From the NCBI RefSeq assembly GCF_019890635.1, contig NZ_JAIOAB010000009.1:94193-158192 (forward strand): a DNA stretch of 64,000 nucleotides. Direction: 5' to 3'. Below, piece by piece: positions 52,830 to 60,238 of this stretch. A program made the position numbers and the translations under genes. Numbering within the stretch: the first letter of the stretch is position 1; each line of letters begins with the position of its first letter. The stretch is from Streptomyces sennicomposti. GTDB taxonomy: Bacteria > Actinomycetota > Actinomycetes > Streptomycetales > Streptomycetaceae. A model generated the notes under the pieces. It had not been told where the DNA came from. It did no database searches and saw only the letters and a list, made by a program, of their open reading frames with translations.

Positions 52830-53954
52830 CTACGCCCGCAACGCCGTGGCCGCGTACGCCGCGGCGGCCGGGTCCGGGCGCAGGGACGCATGGGCGCCCA
52901 CCACGTGGATGTCGCGCCAGGCGCGCTGCAACGGGCTCTCCGGGGCCAGCGCGCGCATGCCTGCCGTGCGGAACAACTGCCCCACCGCCGCGGTCAGGAG
53001 ATCGACCGCGACCGAGGCGTCCCGTCCGTTGCGGGCCGCGGCCTCCGGCTCGAAGGCGGCCGGCGGCGTGAGCGCCGCCCGGTCCGCCCGCGCTGCCGCC
53101 GCCTCCAGCAGCAGCGCCGCCGCGTCGATGTCGGCCGAGCAGCGGGCCAGGGTGTGCCGGACGCCGCTGTCGTCGCTCGTGCCGCGTTCCCGGACGAGCG
53201 CGGTCCAGGCGTCGAGAGCGCCGCGGGCCGCGCCGAGCGCGGGGGCGCAGAACAGCAGCGGCGCGACCAGGGTGTACGGCACCCGGTGACAGGGCGCCGC
53301 GTCCGCCTCCGGCACGCCCGTCAGCAGGACGTCCCGCAGGCAGGAGCGGTGCTCCGGCACGAAGGCGTCCTCGACGGCGACCGTGTGGCTGCCGGTGGCG
53401 CGCAGGCCGACGCTGTCCCAGGTGCGCAGGACGCGGACGTCCTGGCGCGGGAGCAGGAGGACGCGGTAGGCGGGGGGCTGGTCCGGCCGCTCGTCGAGGC
53501 AGGCGAGCAGCACCCAGTCGGCGTGCTCGACGCCGCTCGCCCAGGACCAGCGGCCGGTCAGCCGCCAGCCGCCGGGGACCGGGGTGAGCCGTCCGGAGGG
53601 TGGCACGACGGCCGCCGCGATGGCCGTGTCGGGGGAGTCCGACCACAGCTCCGCCTGGGCCCGCGCGGGCAGATGGGCGGCGAGCCGGGCGTGCGCGGCC
53701 AGCAGGGCGCAGCACCAGGCGGTGGACGCGCAGCCCTGCCCGACGGCGGCCACGGCGCTCACCAGTTCCGCGAAACCGCCGGCCCGGCCGCCCCAGCGGC
53801 TCGGCACGAAGTGGCGGGCGAAGCCGGTCGCGGGCAGCGCGGCCGCCACCTCCGGGTGCAGGCGGGAGGCCACCTCGGAGGTGCGGGCGTGCCGGGCGGC
53901 GAGAGCGGTGACGGCACCGGGGGCGAGAGGCGGTGTCGCGAGGGCCGAGATCAT
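52830..53954 (-). CDS. Acyl-CoA-dehydrogenase-fold flavoenzyme (HsaA-like oxidase/monooxygenase)
   Basis: A 374-residue protein. It has the N-terminal helical domain (ATGFARHFVPSRWGGRAGGFAELVSAVAAVGQGCASTAW), the middle beta domain with the flavin-monooxygenase signature WRLTGRWSWASGVEHADWVLLAC, and DSVGLRATGSHTVAVEDAFVPEH. The C-terminal bundle ends QRAWRDIHVVGAHASLRPD. No acyl-CoA dehydrogenase catalytic Glu is evident, and the pattern is closer to HsaA-type group D monooxygenases. Acyl-CoA oxidase-like enzymes take part in avenolide-type butenolide synthesis, so a hormone-tailoring role is plausible. AGGAAAGG precedes the ATG. Confidence 0.82.
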   Translation of the reverse strand: MISALATPPLAPGAVTALAARHARTSEVASRLHPEVAAALPATGFARHFVPSRWGGRAGGFAELVSAVAAVGQGCASTAWCCALLAAHARLAAHLPARAQAELWSDSPDTAIAAAVVPPSGRLTPVPGGWRLTGRWSWASGVEHADWVLLACLDERPDQPPAYRVLLLPRQDVRVLRTWDSVGLRATGSHTVAVEDAFVPEHRSCLRDVLLTGVPEADAAPCHRVPYTLVAPLLFCAPALGAARGALDAWTALVRERGTSDDSGVRHTLARCSADIDAAALLLEAAAARADRAALTPPAAFEPEAAARNGRDASVAVDLLTAAVGQLFRTAGMRALAPESPLQRAWRDIHVVGAHASLRPDPAAAAYAATALRA

Positions 53955-53989
53955 GGCTGCCTTTCCTGAACGACGGTGAACGGTATAAA

Positions 53990-54013
53990 AAGATTCAGTC
54001 GGGAAGGTATTTT
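53990..54013. promoter_or_regulatory. ARE-like operator between flavoenzyme and second TetR gene
   Basis: The right arm GAAGGTATTTT is close to the ARE at 56711. The left arm AAGATTCAGTC is degenerate. It is placed in the 93-bp divergent gap, so it could control both genes. Confidence 0.6.
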
Positions 54014-54047
54014 CTTGAGGACGCAGGCCGGAGACGAGGACGGGAAC

Positions 54048-54611
54048 GTGAAGCAGACCAGAGCGCGGCACACACACGAACTGCTCATGGATTCGGCGGC
54101 GGCCGAGTTCGTCCGGCACGGCTTCTCGGGCACGAACCTGTCCGACGTCGTCGCCCGCGCCCGGCTCACCAAGGGCGCGCTCTACGGCCATTTCACGTCC
54201 AAGGCCGAGCTGGCCGAGGAACTGGAGCGGCGGTTCGAGCGGGCGTGGGGGGAAGTGCTGGCGTCGTCGGGCGCCTCCCCGCGCCGGCTCGTCATCGAGC
54301 TGGCCAGGAGGGTGGACGACGATGTGCAGTTCGCCGCGGGGCTGCGGCTCACCAGGGACGCGGCGCTGGGGGACCAGCGGGACCCGGCGCCCTTCGGCGC
54401 ACTCCGGCGGCACCTGGAAGCGCTGATCGACGAGGGCCGGCGGGAGGGGCGGATCGGCGCGGACCACGAACCGGGCCTGCTCGCCCGGTTCGTGGTGGCG
54501 CTGTTGATGGGGGCCTGTTCGAACCGCTGGACCGCGGCGGACCGGGCAGGCGGGATGGAGGAACAGGTCAGGGAGATGTGGGACGTGGTGGTGCCGGTGC
54601 TGGGCGACTGA
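54048..54611 (+). CDS. TetR-family regulator (second receptor-type repressor)
   Basis: A 187-residue protein with a GTG start (VKQTRARHTHELL) and GAGGA upstream. The HTH is DSAAAEFVRHGFSGTNLSDVVARARLTKGALYGHFTSKAEL, similar in style to ArpA/ScbR-family repressors. The C-terminal ligand domain is diverged and a clear counterpart of the receptor Trp is seen only in SNRWTAADRA. It could be a pseudo-receptor of the JadR2/ScbR2 kind responding to another ligand; this is an inference from gene context. Confidence 0.85.
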   Translation: MKQTRARHTHELLMDSAAAEFVRHGFSGTNLSDVVARARLTKGALYGHFTSKAELAEELERRFERAWGEVLASSGASPRRLVIELARRVDDDVQFAAGLRLTRDAALGDQRDPAPFGALRRHLEALIDEGRREGRIGADHEPGLLARFVVALLMGACSNRWTAADRAGGMEEQVREMWDVVVPVLGD

Positions 54612-54638
54612 GCCGCCGGGCGCCGGGGCGTGGGTGCG

Positions 54639-55337
54639 TCACGGCGGGCTGCCCAGCAGACCGTTCAGAGCGGGGCCGGGCAGCCGCGTCCAGTTCGCGC
54701 GGGCCGCGTGTTCCGTCAGGGCCGGATCGCCGCCCACGACCACCGGGTTGCCGACGCTCCGCAGGAGCGCCAGGTCGCTGGCGTCGTCGCCGTAGGCGTG
54801 GCAGCGCTCGGGGCGCAGCCCGAAGGCGGCCATGACGCGCCGCGCCTCCTGCGCCTTGGCCCGGCCGATCATCGGGCGTCCGGTCAGCTCGCCGGTGAGG
54901 GTGCCGCCCGCGACCTCGGGGATCGTGCAGATGACGAGGTCGGCGCCGACGGCCTGGCTGATCGGGGCGAGACAGGCGCCGAAGGAACCCGAGACCAGGA
55001 CCGTGAGGTCGCCGGAACGAGAATGCCGCCGCAGGGCTTCGAGGACCGGCGGGTGGAAGAGGCCGCGCCGGTGTTCCCGGGCGAACCAGAGGCGGCCGCT
55101 CTCCGCCAGGTCGGCCTCGCGGCTGCCGCGCAACAGCCGGTAGTAGGCGCGGTTGACCTGCTCGCGGGGCACTCCGGAGCGGATCTGGTGGCCGAGCGAG
55201 GCATGGGCGGACGCGGTGGACGACGCGGTGCGGCCCTCGCGGGCCCAGTGGAAGGCGAGGAAGCTCAGCATGCTCTTGCCGGTGATGAGCGTCTCGTCGA
55301 CGTCGAAGAACGCGGCTCTGGGAGGGTCGATCGTCAT
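54639..55337 (-). CDS. HAD-superfamily phosphatase (subfamily IB)
   Basis: A 232-residue phosphatase. Motif I is AAFFDVDETLITGKSML, motif II LTVLVSGSFGA, motif III lysine in GRAKAQEARRV and motif IV YGDDASDLALL, as in SerB-like enzymes. In GBL-type pathways a phosphatase removes the phosphate left by the AfsA reaction, and MmfP of the AHFCA pathway is a HAD protein, so this is the likely step. It is in the afsA-lysR-HAD operon and converges with the TetR gene at 54611. Confidence 0.85.
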   Translation of the reverse strand: MTIDPPRAAFFDVDETLITGKSMLSFLAFHWAREGRTASSTASAHASLGHQIRSGVPREQVNRAYYRLLRGSREADLAESGRLWFAREHRRGLFHPPVLEALRRHSRSGDLTVLVSGSFGACLAPISQAVGADLVICTIPEVAGGTLTGELTGRPMIGRAKAQEARRVMAAFGLRPERCHAYGDDASDLALLRSVGNPVVVGGDPALTEHAARANWTRLPGPALNGLLGSPP

Positions 55338-55431
55338 GACAGGGGAAACCTTTGTGAGGCCCTGCGGGTACAGGGGACCGCGCTGGGAACCGGGTGCGCG
55401 GGAGACCGGGCGTCCGGGGACGGAGGCGCCG

Positions 55432-55695
55432 TCACCTCCGCGTGAGCAACTCCGAGCGGGCGGCCTCGACCAGGTCGAGGATCTGATCGGCGTAGGGGCG
55501 CAGCCGGGCGCCCGCCGCGGTGAGTTCGATGGCCCGGTTGCCGCGGCGCACGAACAGCGGCGTGCCGACGGACTCCTCCAGGCCCTTGATCTGGGCGGTC
55601 ACGGTGGGCTGCGAGTAGTGCAGGTTCCGTGCCGCCCGGGTGAAGCTCAGCTCCCGGGCGACCTCGCGAAAGGCGCGCAGACGTTGCAGGTCCAT
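55432..55695 (-). CDS. LysR-type protein reduced to its DNA-binding domain
   Basis: An 87-residue protein MDLQRLRAFREVARELSFTRAARNLHYSQ, then PTVTAQIKGLEESVGTPLFVRRGNRAIELTAAGARLRPYADQILDLVEAARSELLTRR. This is a complete LTTR winged HTH plus linker helix, ending in a stop where the ~200-residue effector domain would begin. No effector-domain remnant is found in any frame of the 94 bp before the HAD gene. It begins five bases after the afsA stop, so it is co-expressed with afsA. It could be a functional stand-alone regulator or a truncated gene. Confidence 0.8.
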   Translation of the reverse strand: MDLQRLRAFREVARELSFTRAARNLHYSQPTVTAQIKGLEESVGTPLFVRRGNRAIELTAAGARLRPYADQILDLVEAARSELLTRR

Positions 55696-55700
55696 GGCCG

Positions 55701-56639
55701 TCAGGCACGCACGAAGAGGGCGTCGGCCTCGGCCAGCGTGCGCTCGCCCTGGTGGGCGGTCAGGTGCAGCGGGCCGTCGGGGCGTGCGGCCGAACGGATC
55801 ACGATCGGCCGGCACAGTTCGCCGAAGGCCCGGAACCTGGCCTCCAGGGAGGCCAGTACGCAGTCGCGGGCCGCGGCCAGATGCCCCGCCTGGCGGAACG
55901 CCTCCAGCAGCACCATGCCCGGCACGTGGTCCGACGGATGCTCGAAGTACCCGGGGTGCCGGGGGTCCACGTGCAGCAGCCAGGTGTCGGGGCCGGCGCC
56001 GTCCACGCTGCGCAGCAGCACGTCGGCGTCCTGGCGGCCGGCGACGGCCGGCGCGGTCGAGGGCGCCGCGGTGTCGGCGGGCGCCGCGGCCGTGAGGTCC
56101 CGGCCGCGGCGCCGGACGATGTCGTATCCCCGTGCGTCGAGCACGACGACGGAGACCGAACCGTACGCACAGGGCCGCCCGTCCACCTCGACGGTGACGT
56201 CGAGGCGGGCGTCGAGCCGGCGCGCCGTGTCGCCGGAGGCCGTGACCGTGATGTCGAGGACCGCGCCGAGCGGCGTGGCGCCCACGCGCAGGGAGTCGAG
56301 GTCGTCGATGCGCAGGTCGAGCGACCTGAAGACGAAGTGGTGGCCCAGCGGGACGTCGTGGAAGCGGTGGATCAGGAAGATCCCGGCCTGCCGGACGGTC
56401 TCGGCGAGCAGCATGAAGTCGTGGCGGCCGGACCGGTCCGGGCGGTAGAGCACGTGCCGGCGGGGCCACTGGGCGCCGACCAGGAAGCGGTCGGCGGCGA
56501 TCCGGGTGCCGTCGGTCAGGAAGACCTCGGCCACGGACGCACGGTGGACCAGCTGGCGCGGCACCGTACGGTCGAAGGTGAGTGCGGTCCGGTTCTGCTC
56601 GACCGGTGACGGTGTGGACCGCAGCGTGCTGGCAGACAT
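55701..56639 (-). CDS. AfsA/ScbA-family gamma-butyrolactone (or butenolide) biosynthesis protein
   Basis: A 312-residue protein with two AfsA hot-dog repeats: VPRQLVHRASVAEVFLTDGTRIAADRFLVGAQWPRRHVLY with the later GHHFVFRSL, and LLHVDPRHPGYFEHPSDHVPGMVLLEAFRQAGHLAAA. The family condenses a beta-ketoacyl-ACP with dihydroxyacetone phosphate, the key step of A-factor/SCB hormone synthesis. The start MSASTLRS has GGGGGGA upstream. It is divergent from the ScbR-type gene with a palindromic ARE in the 121-bp gap, the classical scbA-scbR layout. Confidence 0.92.
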   Translation of the reverse strand: MSASTLRSTPSPVEQNRTALTFDRTVPRQLVHRASVAEVFLTDGTRIAADRFLVGAQWPRRHVLYRPDRSGRHDFMLLAETVRQAGIFLIHRFHDVPLGHHFVFRSLDLRIDDLDSLRVGATPLGAVLDITVTASGDTARRLDARLDVTVEVDGRPCAYGSVSVVVLDARGYDIVRRRGRDLTAAAPADTAAPSTAPAVAGRQDADVLLRSVDGAGPDTWLLHVDPRHPGYFEHPSDHVPGMVLLEAFRQAGHLAAARDCVLASLEARFRAFGELCRPIVIRSAARPDGPLHLTAHQGERTLAEADALFVRA

Positions 56640-56710
56640 TCTCAAATCCCCCCAAGAGATGAGCGTGCTGGCGCGCGGGGAGGTCGAATTCTCGCCTCCC
56701 GGCGGCGAAG

Positions 56711-56734
56711 AATATACCTTCGGGAAGGTATATT
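56711..56734. promoter_or_regulatory. ARE operator between afsA-like and scbR-like genes
   Basis: A perfect 24-bp palindrome: AATATACCTTC, a central GG, then GAAGGTATATT. This is the autoregulatory-element type bound by ArpA/ScbR-family receptors and lies 27 bp upstream of the receptor start. Confidence 0.85.
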
Positions 56735-56760
56735 GCCAAGAGGTGAGCCAAGGAGGCGCG

Positions 56761-57369
56761 ATGACAACGACAGGCAAGCGAAGCGAACCGAAGCAGGAGC
56801 GGGCGCGGCGGACGAGGGCCCAGATCCTCCGGGTGGCCGCCGAACTCTTCGCCGAGCGCGGCTACGCCACGGTGACGCTGCAGGACGTCGCCGAACGGGC
56901 GTCGATGACCAAGGGGGCGGTGTACTTCCACTACAAGAACAAGGAGGAACTGGCCGTCGCCGTCGTCCAGGAGCACTACGCCCGCTGGCCGGCGATCCTC
57001 GAGGAGGTGACGGTGCGCCGGCTCCCGCCCTACGAGACGCTGGTGACCGTTCTGGACCGGGTGACCCGCGCGTTCCGCGACGACATCGTGGTCCAGGCCG
57101 GTGCGCGGCTGCAGGTCGAGCGGTCCCTCATCAACGGCGACCTGCCCAAGCCCTATGTGGGCTGGGAGGACTATCTGACCGGTCTCGTCGAGGCGATCGA
57201 CGAGGCCGGTGAGCTGCGGCCGGGCATCACCCCGCGCGGCGCGGCCCGGGTGCTCGTCGCGGCGTTCTTCGGCATGCAGCACATCTCCGACGTCCTGGCC
57301 CGCCGCGCCGATCTCACCGAGCGGTACGGGGAGTTGCGCCACGTGGTCCTCGAAGGGCTGCGCGCCTGA
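56761..57369 (+). CDS. ScbR/ArpA-type gamma-butyrolactone receptor (TetR family)
   Basis: A 202-residue repressor starting MTTTGKRSEPKQERARRTRAQIL behind AAGGAGG. The HTH is RVAAELFAERGYATVTLQDVAERASMTKGAVYFHYKNKEELA. The ligand domain has VQAGARLQVERSLINGDLPKPYVGWEDYLTGL, which carries the Trp (~135) equivalent to the ligand-binding Trp of ArpA/CprB. It presumably represses itself, the afsA-like gene and ARE-bearing promoters at 52305 and 53990 until the hormone binds. Confidence 0.92.
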   Translation: MTTTGKRSEPKQERARRTRAQILRVAAELFAERGYATVTLQDVAERASMTKGAVYFHYKNKEELAVAVVQEHYARWPAILEEVTVRRLPPYETLVTVLDRVTRAFRDDIVVQAGARLQVERSLINGDLPKPYVGWEDYLTGLVEAIDEAGELRPGITPRGAARVLVAAFFGMQHISDVLARRADLTERYGELRHVVLEGLRA

Positions 57370-57424
57370 CGGAGACCGGGCGTGCCGGGGTACGCCCGCC
57401 CTCCGCCCGCGGCGCCGCCCGCCG

Positions 57425-58231
57425 CTACTCCTTGATCCCCACGGCGCAGACCGCGTACCCCTCCTCCGGGGCCGTCGCGGCGGCCTGCCGGTCCGGGCGC
57501 CAGTGGCCCGTCTTGACGAGGCCGGGCTCCAGGAGGCGCAGGCCGTCCAGGAAGGACTCGATCTGCTTGGCCGGGCGCAGGTGGTAGGAGTTGGCCGACT
57601 GGCCGTTGTAGGCGGCGATCGCGGTCTTCAGGGTCTCGCTGGTGTCGGTGCCGTCGCTGAGGGCCACGTAGCTGCCCCGGGGCAGGGCGGCGATCAGGTC
57701 GCGCACCACGCGCGCGGGGTCCTCGTCGTCGGAGAGCTGGCCGATGATGCCGAGCAGGACGAGACCGACCGGCCGGGTGAAGTCCAGGGTGGCGGCGGCC
57801 CGCGTCAGGATGCGGTCCGTGTCCCGTACGTCGGCGTCCAGGTAGGCGCACGCGCCCTCGGGGGTCGAGCGCATCAGGACCTCGGCGTGCGCCAGCACGA
57901 TGGGGTCGTTGTCCACGTAGACGACGCGGCTGTCGGGGGCGATGCGCTGGGCCACCTCGTGGGTGTTGTCGGCGGTGGGCAGGCCGGTGCCGATGTCCAG
58001 GAACTGGCGCACGCCCGCCTCCTCGGCCAGGAAGCGGACCGAGCGCCGCAGGAAGGCGCGCTGCTGCCGGGCGATCGCGGCGATCTCGGGGAAGGCGCGC
58101 AGGATCAGGTCGCCGGTCTCGCTGTCCACCGGGTAGTGGTCCTTGCCGCCGAGCAGGTAGTTCCACACCCGCGCCGAATGCGGCCGGTCGGTCTGCAGCC
58201 GGTCGCGCCAGTCACCACGTGATTCAGTCAT
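57425..58231 (-). CDS. SAM-dependent methyltransferase, DUF574/Methyltransf_19 type
   Basis: A 268-residue protein of the actinomycete family with the signature TDRPHSARVWNYLLGGKDHYPVDSETGDLI. The SAM-binding segment is VRQFLDIGTGLPTADNTHEVAQ, then VVYVDNDPIVLAHAEVLM and SDGTDTSETL. The start MTESRGDWRDRL is conserved but has a weak ribosome site. It converges with the scbR-like gene (55 bp apart); whether it belongs to the hormone locus is unclear because such genes occur in dozens in Streptomyces. Confidence 0.87.
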   Translation of the reverse strand: MTESRGDWRDRLQTDRPHSARVWNYLLGGKDHYPVDSETGDLILRAFPEIAAIARQQRAFLRRSVRFLAEEAGVRQFLDIGTGLPTADNTHEVAQRIAPDSRVVYVDNDPIVLAHAEVLMRSTPEGACAYLDADVRDTDRILTRAAATLDFTRPVGLVLLGIIGQLSDDEDPARVVRDLIAALPRGSYVALSDGTDTSETLKTAIAAYNGQSANSYHLRPAKQIESFLDGLRLLEPGLVKTGHWRPDRQAAATAPEEGYAVCAVGIKE

Positions 58232-58332
58232 GGGCAGAGCATCACACACGGTCGACGCGGTGTCAGAGCCCTGTGGAAAAAGGCCCGTTGGGCTCCGCGG
58301 GAGGGGGCGTGGGCTGCGTCGGAGCGGACAGC

Positions 58333-58370
58333 GGTGAGGCCCGGGGACCCTCGGGTCCCCGGGCCTCACC
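58333..58370. terminator. Strong terminator hairpin
   Basis: An 18-bp perfect stem GGTGAGGCCCGGGGACCC/complement with a 2-nt loop lies downstream of the minus-strand DUF5324 gene. Confidence 0.8.
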
Positions 58371-58430
58371 GTCCTGCGGGCGGCCGGTGTGCGGCCGGAT
58401 CGCGCCGGTGGACGCCGGCGCTGCGCGTCC

Positions 58431-58464
58431 GCCGGCCGAACTCGTCCGCCGGCCGAACTCGTCC
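58431..58464. repeat. 17-bp direct tandem duplication
   Basis: GCCGGCCGAACTCGTCC occurs twice head to tail, ending immediately before the DUF5324 stop codon. Confidence 0.8.
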
Positions 58465-58465
58465 G

Positions 58466-59167
58466 TCAGCCGCGCTCGTCGCGGCCGGCCTCGTCCTCGG
58501 CTGCCTTCGCCTCGACCTCAGGGTCCAGCACCGGCTCGCCGGTGCCGTCGACCGCGGTCAGCCGGCCGCCGGGCTCGGGCGCCTCGGTCGGGGCCGGCGG
58601 CTCCACCAGCCAGTCGGGGTTGGCCTGCTTGTCCCACCACTTCCAGGCGGCGAACGCGCCGCCGGCGAGCACGCCCGCCACGGCGAACACCTTCACGACC
58701 CGGCCGGCCCGGGACCGCCGGCACTGCTTGCGGGCCAGCTTCTGGATCTTGTCCGCCGGCACCTGGCCGCGCAGCGCGACCAGCGCGGCGGCGCCGCGCG
58801 CCGCGGCCTCGTCGGCGACCGGAGCGGCCGCGGCCCTGGCCTGCTCGATCCGCGGCCTGGAGTACTCGGCGGCCTGCCGGGCGGCCCGGCGCGTCCGCTC
58901 GGCGGCCTCCTGGGCGGCCTGGTCGACCTTGGGCGGGACGTAGGCGCGGGCCTGTTCCAGGCGGGGTGCGACATGGGCGCCGTACTGGACGCGGGCCTGG
59001 TCGGCGGCGAGGGACACTTTCGGCGCGAGCCGTACGCGGGCCTCGTGCGCGTACTGCGCGGCCCTCTCCTTGGCCGTGTCGGCGTAGGGCGCCACCACTT
59101 CCGCGGCGTGCAGCACGCTGTCCTTCGCCGAGCCGGTCGCGGCGCGCACGCTGTCGATGCGGGTCAC
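58466..59167 (-). CDS. DUF5324-family helical membrane protein
   Basis: A 233-residue protein with GTG start and GGAGGAGG. Residues 1-150 are Ala/Arg/Glu-rich heptad-like helices (AKERAAQYAHEARVRLAPKVSLAADQAR), probably apolipoprotein-like or coiled coil. One TM follows (VVKVFAVAGVLAGGAFAAWKWW) and an acidic Pro-rich tail. The family sits beside cyclophilin in Streptomyces; the function is unknown. Confidence 0.8.
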   Translation of the reverse strand: MTRIDSVRAATGSAKDSVLHAAEVVAPYADTAKERAAQYAHEARVRLAPKVSLAADQARVQYGAHVAPRLEQARAYVPPKVDQAAQEAAERTRRAARQAAEYSRPRIEQARAAAAPVADEAAARGAAALVALRGQVPADKIQKLARKQCRRSRAGRVVKVFAVAGVLAGGAFAAWKWWDKQANPDWLVEPPAPTEAPEPGGRLTAVDGTGEPVLDPEVEAKAAEDEAGRDERG

Positions 59168-59530
59168 GGGTTCCTCCTCCTCGGTGGCGTACGGTAATTC
59201 GACTTTCCACCCTTTTACGGATCATGCCTGTCAGCGGGCCCGGAGGCATGTGCGTCCGGGCATCCGGGTCACGCGCGGGGACCCGGCGGCGCTGTGCCCG
59301 GGAACCCGGCCGTGCTGTATCGCGGTGCTATAGCGGATGAAAACAGGGCAACGGGAGCTTGTCCCCGACAATGCCACGGATCGCCGCGCCGCGCTCCCGA
59401 CCCGAGGAGACTCGCCCGCATCCGCGCAACCGATTCCGGCGGATGCGCCACCTGAGGAGGTCCTCGCACGACGCGCGGCGGCCGTCGTGCGAGGATCGGG
59501 GGGTTACAGGAGGACAACGGAAGGCAGATC
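59168..59530. other. DUF5324-cyclophilin divergent intergenic region
   Basis: A 363-bp gap that must contain the two divergent promoters. No palindrome, terminator or small gene stood out. One 73-codon open frame overlaps the cyclophilin start and is judged not coding. Confidence 0.3.
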
Positions 59531-60079
59531 GTGGCTGAGCAGCTCCACGCCACCCTGAAGACCAACCACGGCGACATCGAGGTCCGGCTCCTGCCGAACC
59601 ACGCCCCCAAGACGGTCCGCAACTTCGTGGAACTCGCCACGGGCGAGCGGGAGTGGGTCCACCCCGCCACCGGCGAGAAGACCACGGCGAAGCTGTACGA
59701 CGGCACGGTCTTCCACCGGGTGATCAGCGGCTTCATGATCCAGGGCGGCGACCCGCTGGGCAACGGCACCGGCGGCCCCGGCTACCAGTTCGAGGACGAG
59801 TTCCACCCGGACCTCGCCTTCAACAAGCCGTACCTGCTGGCGATGGCCAACGCGGGCCCGGGCACCAACGGCTCGCAGTTCTTCATCACCGTCGCCCCGA
59901 CGGCGTGGCTGACCCGCAAGCACACCATCTTCGGCGAGGTCGCCGACGCGGCCGGCCAGAAGGTCGTGGACGCCATCGCGGCCACCCAGACCAACCCGCG
60001 CACCGACCGCCCGGTCCAGGACGTCGTCATCGAGTCGGTCGTCATCAAGGGCGACCTGCCCGAGGTCAAGAAGATCTGA
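59531..60079 (+). CDS. Peptidyl-prolyl cis-trans isomerase, cyclophilin type
   Basis: A 182-residue cytosolic single-domain cyclophilin. It has FHRVISGFMIQGGDPLGNGTGGPGY (catalytic Arg/Phe/Gln), LAMANAGPGTNGSQFFITVAPTAWL and KHTIFGEVADAAGQKVVDAI. The GTG start has AGGAGGA and GGAAGG in the leader. It is a monocistronic unit followed by a terminator. Confidence 0.95.
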   Translation: MAEQLHATLKTNHGDIEVRLLPNHAPKTVRNFVELATGEREWVHPATGEKTTAKLYDGTVFHRVISGFMIQGGDPLGNGTGGPGYQFEDEFHPDLAFNKPYLLAMANAGPGTNGSQFFITVAPTAWLTRKHTIFGEVADAAGQKVVDAIAATQTNPRTDRPVQDVVIESVVIKGDLPEVKKI

Positions 60080-60139
60080 GCCGGCAAGCTCCGGGCACCG
60101 CCGTGCCGTAACCCGCGGGTACGGCACGAGGGAACCAAA

Positions 60140-60171
60140 CGCCCCGCTCGTCCGTAAGGATGAGCGGGGCG
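60140..60171 (+). terminator. Terminator after the cyclophilin gene
   Basis: A 10-bp stem CGCCCCGCTC/GAGCGGGGCG with a 12-nt loop. A second smaller hairpin (CGTGCCGTA/TACGGCACG, 60102-60128) precedes it. Confidence 0.75.
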
Positions 60172-60238
60172 GTGCGTTGCCGCGGCACGCGGCGCGGACC
60201 CGCACCGCCCACGACGCAGACCGACCCGAGGGGACCCG

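Noticed and set aside
55432..57342. Reading the LysR domain as the end of a 636-residue protein
   Set aside because: The upstream part of the frame is antisense to the scbR-like gene and out of frame in afsA; only the last 87 residues look like protein, and they begin with a proper Met.
59337..59558. 73-codon open frame upstream of cyclophilin
   Set aside because: It overlaps the cyclophilin start and has no ribosome site or protein-like pattern.
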